From DATDCV01 sp036524155 (lineage in GTDB: Bacteria > Verrucomicrobiota > Verrucomicrobiia > Limisphaerales > UBA8199): DNA of 6,835 nucleotides. Where the stretch lies: contig DATDCV010000238.1 in the NCBI GenBank assembly GCA_036524155.1, positions 1 through 6,835 of the forward strand, read 5' to 3'. This document shows positions 1 to 6,629 of this stretch, piece after piece. Under the pieces are notes generated by a model, which was not told the origin of the DNA, searched no databases, and was given only the letters and a program-made list of their open reading frames with translations. The position numbers and the translations under genes are program-made. Every line of letters starts with the position of its first letter. Position 1 is the first letter of the stretch.

Positions 1-2009
1 GGGCCTTCGGGACGGTAATCGGCGAACGTGTTTTCGACGGCGCCCGGCGCACGGGTCAAAGGGTGGGTGCCCTGGTAGGACTGCTTCAACACTTTGCCGT
101 CCGGCGCCACCCAGAACCGGCTGTCGACGCCTTTGAACGAAAGCGCGAGGATGCGGCATTGCACGCCGTCAATGGCCTCCTCACCCGCCGCAAGAGCCCC
201 GATTGAAGGGTCGTCATAATAGCGCAGCAGGTAAGCCAGGTTGCGCGATTCTTCCTTTTTCACTTCCTGGCCGGCGTTGGCCGGCAGCGGCTGCGTTTTG
301 CCGGCGACGACCATGAAGGATTCCTCGCCGTTAATGACCAGCGTCTGGTCGCCCATGGGCGAAGATATCACCTGGTGCACCTTGTCGGGGAAAACGATGG
401 TCACCGCTTCTTTCAGGGAAATGGACTGCCCTCCCATGCTCAGGGCGATAGTTGTGGTGGAACGTAATGCATCCAGTTTCTTCAGCTCGTCACCTTTCAA
501 GGCCTTCACCACCGCGGCCCAAAGCTGTTTGCCGGCCTCCGCCGTCGCCGCGGTCTTCTCGGTTTTCGGCCCGGTATCGGCCGGAGCGGGGATCGTGATA
601 TCGATGGTGGTGACTTTCCCCAGGTTCGACAACGGTTGATCCAGGTCCGCGGCCTTACCCACCACCAGCACCGCCAGTTGGTCCGGGTGAACATACTTTT
701 TTGCCACCCTCGTCACATCAGCAGCCGCTACCTTCTCGATATTCGCACGGTACTGCTCGAGAAAGTCCGCCGGCAGACCGTAAAAGGCGTACGTCATTTG
801 TTGCGAGAGAACCTGCGGTTTCGAGTCATAGTTGAAAATGAACGAATTCAGGATCGAATCCTTGGCGCGCTTAAGTTCGTCGGCGGTCGGGGGATTATCG
901 ACGATCCCCGCAACCTCCGCGCGGACCGCGGCGATAGCTTTGCTGGTGTTCGCCAACTTCGTTTGCAGCCCGGCGCTGAACATTCCCGGCTGCAGATAGT
1001 CCGAACCGAGCCGGCCCCACACACTGTAAGCGAGGCCCTGTTTTGAGCGGACATTGCTGAACATGCGGCTGGCGAAGCCCCCGCTCAGGATTTCATTCAT
1101 CACCTGCGCCGCGAAATAATCCGGGTTGCGTGTTTCGATGCCCAAATGACCGAAGGCGATGTTGGCCTGGTTGACATCGGATTTCTCGATGAAGTAGTAG
1201 CCCGGCACCGGATCCTTTTGGTAAGGCACCGGCGGCGGCGTGAATTCCGGGCCCTTGGCCCAATCGTCGAACAGAGCCCCGATCTTCTGCTTCATTTCCT
1301 GCGAGTCGAAATCGCCCGCCACACCGAGCAGAAGGTTATTGGGTTGATAATATTGCTTGTGCCAGGCGACGAGGTCCTCCCGCGTCACCGCTTTGATCGT
1401 CGCGTACTCGGTCTGGCGGGCCAGCGGCGAGTCCGTCCCATAAACCACCCGACGGATCTCGCGGGAAGCGATTTGCCCGACGTTGTCGTTGCGGCGGGCG
1501 ATGCCCGTGTTGGCCGCGACTTTGGCCACGTCGAGCTTGTCCTGGGCGAAGACGGGCGTGCGCAGAATTTCCGCGTAAACCTTAAACACGTCGTCGAAAT
1601 CCTGCTTCAGACAGTTCATCGTCGCGAAGCCCGAGTCGCCGCCAATACCGGTTTCGACGGTGGCCGCGTGCGCGGCAAGGAAGTCGTCGATTTGGTCGCC
1701 GGTTTGGCGAGCGGTGCCGCCGGTGCGTTGCACGGCGCCCATCAGCCCTGCCAAACCGATTTTGTCGGCCGGTTCGTAGTATGACCCGGTGCGAATCCGG
1801 GCCGTGACGGTGATCAATGGCAGCTCATGATCTTCCATCAGAAAGACCCGCAGTCCGTTGTTGAGCGTAAAAACGGCCGGCTTGGGGATCTTGAACTCGG
1901 GCAGAGGCGGGTATTTCAACTGCCGATAATCCTGCACTTGCGCGTTGGCGTAAGCGCCCCCGAGAAAACCAAGGAGCAAGGCGGTTCCGTAGAAGGTATG
2001 TCGGTTCAT
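1..2009 (-). CDS. Exported M16-family pseudopeptidase (inactive partner subunit) with C-terminal LolA-like extension; 3' end outside window
   Basis: The frame starts at ATG (2009) and stays open for 669 codons to the left edge, so the C-terminus is missing. Residues 1-23 form a Sec signal peptide (hydrophobic core LLLGFLGGAYA, likely cut after ANA), which indicates export to the periplasm. Residues about 40-460 are a two-domain M16B fold. The region that should carry the HxxEH zinc motif reads GLAGLMGAVQ, so His, Glu and His are replaced by G88, G91 and A92 and the protein cannot bind catalytic zinc in the usual way. The second domain keeps the family Arg/Tyr motif RSKQGLAY (R321, Y328). In known M16 pairs such a subunit binds substrate for an active partner, and the gene 11 bases upstream encodes one. 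A Pro/Ala/Thr/Lys-rich linker (about 472-492) leads to an extra domain from about 493, with beta-rich text such as SISLKEAVTIVFPDKVHQVI and RFWVAPDGKVLKQ, resembling LolA/LppX-like folds (inference). No Shine-Dalgarno precedes the ATG. The M16 assignment is firm; the extension is tentative. Confidence 0.93.
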   Translation of the reverse strand, partial: MNRHTFYGTALLLGFLGGAYANAQVQDYRQLKYPPLPEFKIPKPAVFTLNNGLRVFLMEDHELPLITVTARIRTGSYYEPADKIGLAGLMGAVQRTGGTARQTGDQIDDFLAAHAATVETGIGGDSGFATMNCLKQDFDDVFKVYAEILRTPVFAQDKLDVAKVAANTGIARRNDNVGQIASREIRRVVYGTDSPLARQTEYATIKAVTREDLVAWHKQYYQPNNLLLGVAGDFDSQEMKQKIGALFDDWAKGPEFTPPPVPYQKDPVPGYYFIEKSDVNQANIAFGHLGIETRNPDYFAAQVMNEILSGGFASRMFSNVRSKQGLAYSVWGRLGSDYLQPGMFSAGLQTKLANTSKAIAAVRAEVAGIVDNPPTADELKRAKDSILNSFIFNYDSKPQVLSQQMTYAFYGLPADFLEQYRANIEKVAAADVTRVAKKYVHPDQLAVLVVGKAADLDQPLSNLGKVTTIDITIPAPADTGPKTEKTAATAEAGKQLWAAVVKALKGDELKKLDALRSTTTIALSMGGQSISLKEAVTIVFPDKVHQVISSPMGDQTLVINGEESFMVVAGKTQPLPANAGQEVKKEESRNLAYLLRYYDDPSIGALAAGEEAIDGVQCRILALSFKGVDSRFWVAPDGKVLKQSYQGTHPLTRAPGAVENTFADYRPEG

Positions 2010-2020
2010 AGGCAGCACGG

Positions 2021-3550
2021 TCAATTGTTCGGGGACGCCTTTTCGTTCACGATCATCGCCACCGTGCGGTTGGTGGGCAGAAAGGTGCTCCTGGCGACGC
2101 GCTGGATGTCCGCTTTGGTCACTTTTTCGATCCGGTCCACCGACCGGAACAGTTCGCGCCAGTCACCAAAGCGAGTCTGATATTGGGCCAGCGCGCCGGC
2201 AATGCCGCTGTTGCTGGCCAGGCTGCGAATCAAATCGGCTTTGGCGCGCGTTTTCACCATTCTGAGCTCGTCGTCCGTGACCAACTCGTTTTTCAGGAGT
2301 TCAATTTCCTCGCGCAGAGCCCCCTGGACCTCTTCGTTGCTGTGGCCGGGGGTCGGCACCGCGAAGAACAGCATCTCGTTTGGATATTTCGTGCCCGGGA
2401 AGCCGGGCATCGCCCCGGCCTGGGCGGCGATTTTCTTGTCACGCACCAGGCTGCGATAAAGGCGCGCGGTGCGTTCATTCGACAGCAGATCCGAGATCGC
2501 CTCGTACACTGCTTCGTCAGGGTCTGCGGCGGCGGGCTTGTGGTACCCTTCGATATAGATCGGCTGCGACTTGTCCGGCATGCGAATTTCCCGCTCGACC
2601 ATTTGCTTTGGTTCCACCGTTCGCAACGGGGGCGGTTGCGGGCGGGCGGGCAACCGGCTGAAATAGCGATCGAGGATGGGGGTGACTTCCGTTGCTTTAA
2701 TGTCGCCGACTACGGCAATGACAATATTGCTGGGCACATAGTAGGTCAGGTGAAATTGCTCGGCGTCCTCGCGCGAGAACGACATCAGATCGCTCATGTA
2801 ACCCACCACCGGCTGCTTATAGGGATGAGCCGTGAACGCCGTCGCGGCGAACTGCTCGATGAGCCGGCCCACCGGCTGGCTTTCGGTCCGCAGCCTCCGC
2901 TCTTCCATCACCACGTCGCGTTCCTTGTAAAACTCGCGAAACACCGGGTCACGGAACCGCTCGGATTCCAGGTAGGCCCACAGCTCGAGTTTGTTGGCCG
3001 GCAGCGAGTAAAAGTAAACTGTGGCGTCCGAGCCGGTCCCGGCATTGATGCCGACGGCTCCCTCGCGTTCCACAATATCGTCGAATTCGTTTTTGACGAT
3101 GTATTTGTCGGCTTCCTCCTGGGCATCTTTCCACGCCTTTTCCAGCCCCTTGAGCTTTTCGGCATCGCCCCCTCCGTGTTTTTGCCGTTCCTGGTCGAAG
3201 GCATGGTAGGCCCGGTCGACCTTTTCGAGCGCGGCCTTTTCCTCGACGTAATTGGTGGTGCCCACCTTGGTCGTGCCCTTGAAAGCCATGTGTTCGAACA
3301 TGTGCGCCAGGCCCGTAATACCCGGCACCTCCTGGGCCGCTCCGACGTCGACGTAGGTATTGAATGAAACCACCGGCGCTTCGGTCCGCTCATACAAGAG
3401 GAAGGTCAGCCCGTTGGGCAACCGGTGTTCGGTCAGCTTCTTCTCGAACGAAGACAGATCCTGCGCAGGGGCCGGTCGAACCGGCAGGAACACCGCCAGG
3501 AACACCGCCAACAAGCAGCGTGGAGATTTCAGAACAAGGTCGGAAGTCAT
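2021..3550 (-). CDS. Exported M16-family zinc metallopeptidase (catalytic subunit)
   Basis: A 509-residue insulinase/processing-peptidase-like enzyme that cleaves peptides, using zinc bound by an inverted HxxEH motif. Residues 1-29 are a signal peptide (core CLLAVFLAVFLPV, likely cut after APA), placing it in the periplasm or envelope. The motif is HMFEH at H83, E86 and H87, inside GLAHMFEHMAFKG. By alignment with ERDVILRE-type sequences, the distal zinc-ligand glutamate is E217 in ERDVVMEE. That leaves about 129 residues between H87 and the glutamate, against 76 in classical mitochondrial processing peptidase, because of a charged helical insertion at about 103-165. A second, non-catalytic M16 domain occupies about 310-500. 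The stop codon is 11 bases before the ATG of the inactive partner, so the two are almost certainly co-transcribed and probably assemble as a heterodimer. The start at 3550 is preferred because it gives a complete signal peptide; no clear ribosome binding site is present. The exact substrate is unknown. Confidence 0.95.
   Translation of the reverse strand: MTSDLVLKSPRCLLAVFLAVFLPVRPAPAQDLSSFEKKLTEHRLPNGLTFLLYERTEAPVVSFNTYVDVGAAQEVPGITGLAHMFEHMAFKGTTKVGTTNYVEEKAALEKVDRAYHAFDQERQKHGGGDAEKLKGLEKAWKDAQEEADKYIVKNEFDDIVEREGAVGINAGTGSDATVYFYSLPANKLELWAYLESERFRDPVFREFYKERDVVMEERRLRTESQPVGRLIEQFAATAFTAHPYKQPVVGYMSDLMSFSREDAEQFHLTYYVPSNIVIAVVGDIKATEVTPILDRYFSRLPARPQPPPLRTVEPKQMVEREIRMPDKSQPIYIEGYHKPAAADPDEAVYEAISDLLSNERTARLYRSLVRDKKIAAQAGAMPGFPGTKYPNEMLFFAVPTPGHSNEEVQGALREEIELLKNELVTDDELRMVKTRAKADLIRSLASNSGIAGALAQYQTRFGDWRELFRSVDRIEKVTKADIQRVARSTFLPTNRTVAMIVNEKASPNN
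3485..3508. repeat. 12-bp perfect tandem duplication within the signal peptide of the active M16 gene
   Basis: The 12-mer caggaacaccgc occurs twice back to back (3485-3496 and 3497-3508). On the coding strand it produces the repeated AVFL-AVFL in the hydrophobic core of the signal peptide (about residues 15-22). Being a multiple of three it preserves the frame and lengthens the hydrophobic core by four residues. This looks like a slippage duplication. Confidence 0.85.
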
Positions 3551-3605
3551 AATCGATATCGTTTCGGGACGAACTGTCAGGCAGAACCAAAAAGCTCGAC
3601 GTCAA

Positions 3606-3634
3606 AGTGTGGCGCGACGACACGGGTAAGTCAA
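3606..3634 (-). promoter_or_regulatory. Weak sigma-70-type promoter candidate for the M16 operon
   Basis: On the minus strand TTGACT (3634-3629, five of six matches to the -35 consensus) is followed by a 17-base spacer and CACACT (3611-3606, only three of six matches to the -10 consensus). The predicted transcription start would lie about 50 bases before the M16 ATG at 3550. The poor -10 element makes this speculative. It is listed because it is the best-spaced candidate in the gap and a promoter is expected there. Confidence 0.22.
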
Positions 3635-3661
3635 CCACCCACGGCAACGCGGGATGATGGC

Positions 3662-3709
3662 GTTGAAGCGTGGAAGCGTTGAAGCGTTGAAGCAGGGAAG
3701 CGGGGAAAG
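3662..3709. repeat. Degenerate octamer tandem array, GTTGAAGC type
   Basis: Six consecutive 8-base units can be read: GTTGAAGC (3662), GTGGAAGC (3670), GTTGAAGC (3678), GTTGAAGC (3686), AGGGAAGC (3694) and GGGGAAAG (3702). Three are identical, one differs at a single base, and the last two are more diverged. The array lies wholly in the intergenic gap upstream of the M16 operon. An 8-base period is not a multiple of three, which argues against a coding role. Translated on the minus strand it gives FNASTL-like text, which I recall in spurious hypothetical proteins from verrucomicrobial genomes; that recollection is unverified. It may be a variable-number repeat or part of a dispersed repeat family. 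Confidence 0.85.
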
Positions 3710-3854
3710 GATCGCCCGGGGACACGCGGGGTTGATGCACGCGGTAGCTTCAAATGCTTCAGGACCTTGTTCTACTGCGCGAGGGTACTCTTGCCTGATA
3801 TCGCGCACGACGGCCCGCACCCCGGCGAGCGCCCGCCTGTTCCCTGGTCAGTGA

Positions 3855-5732
3855 TCAATCGACCCGCCTCAGAAACGCCAGCCTGGGCCGCATTAACTCG
3901 AAGGCATGATTTTCGACTGCCGAAAGTCTGATCTCAAAGTTGCCTGGGCGGAGTGATACGCGTCCCAACCTCGTCGTCTGGATGGCGCCCCGAGTCACCT
4001 TTCCAGCCAGGGTTTGGGCGCCGAAAGCCAGGGTGAAAGGCACTCCCTCGGCGTCGGCTTCGGCGTCATAGGTGAGTGAGACTTCGTAGGTCGCCGGTTC
4101 GTTGATCCGCGCGGGCCAGGCGATGAACTCACCGGGTTTCCCGAAGCCGGTGACATGGGCGTCGCGGGTTTTGCCTGCGCCAAACTTAAGCGCCTTCCCA
4201 TGCAACTCGGCGTCGAATACGCGAAGGGTTTCTTTAGCAAAGGCAGGCTGAAGCAGACGCCGCTGGCCGGGATCGAATTCCCCGGAACACTCCAATCTGA
4301 TGACCGAGTCATCGAGGTCGGGCGCAAGGCCAGCCAGGCCGGTAAGAACAACGTCGAGAGGGTTGAGCCGCTCCGCGACAATCGATGAGCCGCCGTGCTC
4401 CCAAAGCAACCGGGCGCTGATTACCTTCGCCGTCAATCCGCCTATGACGATCCGGCTGGTCTTCGGCCATTCGAAAACGTGGAGATAGAGCGTGTTGCCT
4501 TTGCGTGTGGATTCACCCCAGGCCTGCACGGGCAGAGGCGTGCGGGTCGTTCCTCGAATGGATTCGCCGTTCGCCCGCCACCAGGCGCCAATGCCTCGGA
4601 GAATCTCAATATCTTTCGGATCCATTCGTCCGTCGCCCATTGGACCGACGTTCATCAGGAGGTTGCCGCCCCGCGCTGCCGCCTTTGCCAGCAATTGGAC
4701 GAAATGCGCAACCGGTTTGTGCGAATGATCGAACTTGCTCCAGCCATAGGACTCGTTGGTGGTGGGGATACCCTCCCAGTCGCCTTCGTGCGGCGCAAAC
4801 TCGGCCGGGCGGTCGGCGGTGGACGCGTAATCGCCCAGGCCGCGCGCGAGCCGGCCGTTGATGACCACGCGAGCGCTCGCGGCCCGGACCGCCTTCATGA
4901 TGCGGAGGTTCTCCGAGTCAGGCAGCTTGCTGGCAGTGTCGAACCAAAAAATGTCCGGATCGTAAAGCTTCACAAGCTCCTGTAATTGAGGGATAGACTT
5001 TTCGTCAACGTATCGGCGCGCCTTAGGCAGGAATTCGGGCGTTGTCTCCCACCAATTGCGCCCGCCGATGAGCTTGTCGCCGCCGGGGTTTTGGTAATAC
5101 CAGTCGTTGCCCGGGCCGTTCTCTTCGCCCCAATCAAACGCCTGGGAGTAGTAGAAACCGAATTTCACGCCCTGCCTCCGGCACGCATCGCGCAGCTCAC
5201 CCATCGGGTCGCGTTTGAAGGGCGTGCAGTTGGTGAGGTTGTAGGCGCTTACACGCGAGGGCCACATCGCGAAACCGTCGTGATGCTTGGCGGTAATGAT
5301 AAAGTAGCCCATCCCCGCCTCTTTGGCGGTGCGGATCCATTGCTGAGCATTAAAATTGGTGGGATTGAAAACGCCCGCAACCTCGGTCTTGTACTCGGGG
5401 ATGGGAATCTTCAGCACACGTTGGATATGCTCCGCATACGTGCCGCCCTTGCGGCCTTTGTACTCGTTGCCGAACGACGAATACACACCCCAGTGCACAA
5501 ACATGCCGAACCTGGCCTCGCGCCACCAGGCCATGCGCTGATCATGGGTCTTCATTGACTCGCGCCACCACTCCAACTCCGGACCGTCCTTCGCCGGCAA
5601 TGAGAACGGCTGTGCCCACAGCGGTGCGACCGCGAAGCCGGACCAGATGGCCAGGCAACACGCAATCGCTGCGCGAAGAGATCCTGCGGCGAGGCGGTCC
5701 CGGAAAAAGAACAGCGGATGGAAGCGGTTCAC
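3855..5732 (-). CDS. Secreted alpha-L-fucosidase, glycoside hydrolase family 29
   Basis: A 625-residue exported enzyme that hydrolyses terminal alpha-L-fucose from glycans with retention of configuration. The signal peptide has an unusually long N-region and a core around AAIACCLAIWSGFAVA, with likely cleavage after LWA (residue 40). The GH29 (beta/alpha)8-like domain spans about 50-395. It shows FGMFVHWGVYS (H80), the substrate-pocket motif AKHHDGFAMWPS (H150, H151, D152) and DPDIFWFDTAS, where D265 matches the family nucleophile. NLLMNVGPMGDG at about 357-368 is also typical. The acid/base residue is not certain; E320 in GDWEG is one candidate. A beta-sandwich domain follows (about 396-480), then an extra 140-residue beta-rich module (about 485-625) resembling carbohydrate-binding/DUF5077-like domains (inference). 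The start is GTG at 5732: an in-frame TAA lies nine bases upstream and the first internal ATG falls after the signal peptide. It is 63 bases from the upstream gene and has its own promoter candidate. No sulfatase, transporter or fucose pathway gene is visible nearby. Confidence 0.95.
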   Translation of the reverse strand: MNRFHPLFFFRDRLAAGSLRAAIACCLAIWSGFAVAPLWAQPFSLPAKDGPELEWWRESMKTHDQRMAWWREARFGMFVHWGVYSSFGNEYKGRKGGTYAEHIQRVLKIPIPEYKTEVAGVFNPTNFNAQQWIRTAKEAGMGYFIITAKHHDGFAMWPSRVSAYNLTNCTPFKRDPMGELRDACRRQGVKFGFYYSQAFDWGEENGPGNDWYYQNPGGDKLIGGRNWWETTPEFLPKARRYVDEKSIPQLQELVKLYDPDIFWFDTASKLPDSENLRIMKAVRAASARVVINGRLARGLGDYASTADRPAEFAPHEGDWEGIPTTNESYGWSKFDHSHKPVAHFVQLLAKAAARGGNLLMNVGPMGDGRMDPKDIEILRGIGAWWRANGESIRGTTRTPLPVQAWGESTRKGNTLYLHVFEWPKTSRIVIGGLTAKVISARLLWEHGGSSIVAERLNPLDVVLTGLAGLAPDLDDSVIRLECSGEFDPGQRRLLQPAFAKETLRVFDAELHGKALKFGAGKTRDAHVTGFGKPGEFIAWPARINEPATYEVSLTYDAEADAEGVPFTLAFGAQTLAGKVTRGAIQTTRLGRVSLRPGNFEIRLSAVENHAFELMRPRLAFLRRVD

Positions 5733-5738
5733 GCGCCG

Positions 5739-5767
5739 AGATTAGGGCGGCGGCACTCCGAGGTCAA
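5739..5767 (-). promoter_or_regulatory. Promoter candidate for the fucosidase, positioned for a leaderless mRNA
   Basis: On the minus strand TTGACC (5767-5762, five of six -35 matches) is followed by exactly 17 bases and TAATCT (5744-5739). The -10 matches only three of six consensus positions, but these are the most important ones (first T, second A, last T). Six bases separate the -10 from the GTG at 5732, so the expected transcription start falls on or next to the start codon. There is no Shine-Dalgarno sequence before the GTG, which fits leaderless translation. In a 63-base gap such a match can arise by chance, so confidence is modest. Confidence 0.35.
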
Positions 5768-5795
5768 ACCACAGCAGGGGTGTTTATTGCGCAAC

Positions 5796-6596
5796 TTATC
5801 TGGAATCTTTGAGACGATAAAACCGGCTCGGTGCTGCGCCTTTCAGCATCACCGCCGCTACAGACCAGTTCACAAGGTCGGACGACTCCTCAACGCTGAG
5901 AGCGTTCGCCCCGGAAGCGGCAATAACACCCGCGGGCAGGAGCTGCACAGACCCGTTGTGAAGCGAGTAGGTGAGCCAGCGCGCATCCATGAAGTTATTG
6001 GAGATGTCGATGCGGATGGGGCCGCTGAACTCCATATCGTACATCAGGCTGATCGTTTCCATCGGGAGAGTGGCCCGGGCATTTCCGGAAACGAGTTGCC
6101 AAGTGCCGCCGGTGGCCCAGTCTCGGATCGAGCTGCTCAGGACCCGGAAATTCGTGCTGGCCGGGATAGACACGCTGTTGGTCGTCGCTCCGGGCAGGAT
6201 CATCGTCTTCAAACCCGTCAGCGGCAGGACCTGATAGGACATCCAACTGCCGTTGAACTCTGCCGTCTGGGGGATGAACAACTCGAGCACCAGCGGTCCT
6301 GCCAGGATGTTTGGGTGGCCAGCGGTAGGCGTCAGAATCGGGTCGCTCATCGCGTCGATACGGAAGAGGTACAATTGCCCGAACTGGGTGAGTCGCCAGT
6401 AAATGTCCGGCTGTGTAGCAGCGAAACGCCCGCCGTAGATCACGACGGCCTGATTGGTGGGGACAGTGAGGCTGAAGTTTACCGGCTGATTGGTGCCGAT
6501 CACGAGAGTTTCGCTTCGGGCTTCGGCAAGTGCGAACGCAATTCCCACCAAAAGCAGCGATCCGAATGCGCGAGAGATTCTGATTTGTTGTTTCAT
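5796..6596 (-). CDS. Secreted beta-rich protein of unknown function with verrucomicrobial-type C-terminal tail
   Basis: I do not recognise a family for this 266-residue protein. Residues 1-26 form a clear Sec signal peptide (MKQQIRISRAFGSLLLVGIA start, likely cut near ALAEA). The mature part is rich in alternating hydrophobic, Ser/Thr and Gly residues without long helices, suggesting a beta-sandwich or beta-roll fold. There are no cysteines and no obvious catalytic motif. The last 35 residues read SVEESSDLVNW, then about 14 residues, then RFYRLK. This pattern (E-S-x-D-L-V-N-W ... F-Y-R-L) is familiar to me from the C-termini of many exported Verrucomicrobia proteins and may be a small terminal domain or a sorting element (recollection plus inference). 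The ATG at 6596 is chosen because it gives the full signal peptide; it lacks a Shine-Dalgarno sequence. The fucosidase gene follows after 63 bases on the same strand, but no functional link can be shown. Confidence 0.85.
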   Translation of the reverse strand: MKQQIRISRAFGSLLLVGIAFALAEARSETLVIGTNQPVNFSLTVPTNQAVVIYGGRFAATQPDIYWRLTQFGQLYLFRIDAMSDPILTPTAGHPNILAGPLVLELFIPQTAEFNGSWMSYQVLPLTGLKTMILPGATTNSVSIPASTNFRVLSSSIRDWATGGTWQLVSGNARATLPMETISLMYDMEFSGPIRIDISNNFMDARWLTYSLHNGSVQLLPAGVIAASGANALSVEESSDLVNWSVAAVMLKGAAPSRFYRLKDSR

Positions 6597-6629
6597 AATA
6601 AATGAAGACGATTAACCGTTGCCAACTTT

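Larger units (their letters stand above)
3551..3854. other. Intergenic region between the fucosidase and M16 genes
   Basis: This stretch separates two minus-strand genes and contains no convincing gene. It holds an array of degenerate GTTGAAGC octamers (3662-3709) and a weak promoter candidate for the M16 operon (3606-3634). Short open frames on both strands cross the repeat and are translations of it (FNASTL-like text), so they are not taken as genes. A GC-rich near-palindrome at 3824-3837, about 17 bases past the fucosidase stop, could form a five-pair stem but has no T-tract. No tRNA-like or riboswitch-like structure was recognised. Confidence 0.6.

Noticed and set aside
1146..1784. 212-codon plus-strand open frame
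   Set aside because: Antisense shadow of the inactive M16 gene, whose frame is open and family-consistent throughout.
2183..3367. 394-codon open frame on the plus strand, antisense to the active M16 gene
   Set aside because: It lies entirely within a well-supported M16 gene in the opposite direction, has no recognisable domain, and is explained by the GC-rich codon bias of the real gene.
3554..3561. Palindrome CGATATCG just before the active M16 start codon
   Set aside because: Eight bases is too short to separate from chance and nothing else supports an operator.
3602..3820. Small minus-strand GTG frame of 72 codons in the intergenic gap
   Set aside because: Its first 30 residues look passably protein-like, but the second half translates the octamer repeat and no family or ribosome binding site is visible.
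3824..3837. GC-rich near-palindrome downstream of the fucosidase stop, considered as a terminator
   Set aside because: The stem is at most five pairs including a wobble pair and no T-tract follows, so it does not meet the criteria for an intrinsic terminator.
4395..5558. Two consecutive long plus-strand frames antisense to the fucosidase
   Set aside because: Antisense shadows of a clear GH29 gene, with no family features of their own.
5640..5732. Possible lipoprotein signal in the fucosidase (AIAC near residue 25)
   Set aside because: The hydrophobic core follows rather than precedes the cysteines and the residue at -3 is not a typical lipobox Leu; a signal peptidase I site after LWA fits better.
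5718..6605. 295-codon plus-strand open frame across the unknown secreted gene
   Set aside because: The opposite strand has a signal peptide, a sensible length and a recognisable C-terminal tail; the plus-strand product shows none of these.
6597..6625. TTGGCA, 17 bases, TTTATT before the secreted protein gene, considered as a promoter
   Set aside because: The -10-like element abuts the ATG directly, so transcription would begin inside the coding region and lose the start codon.
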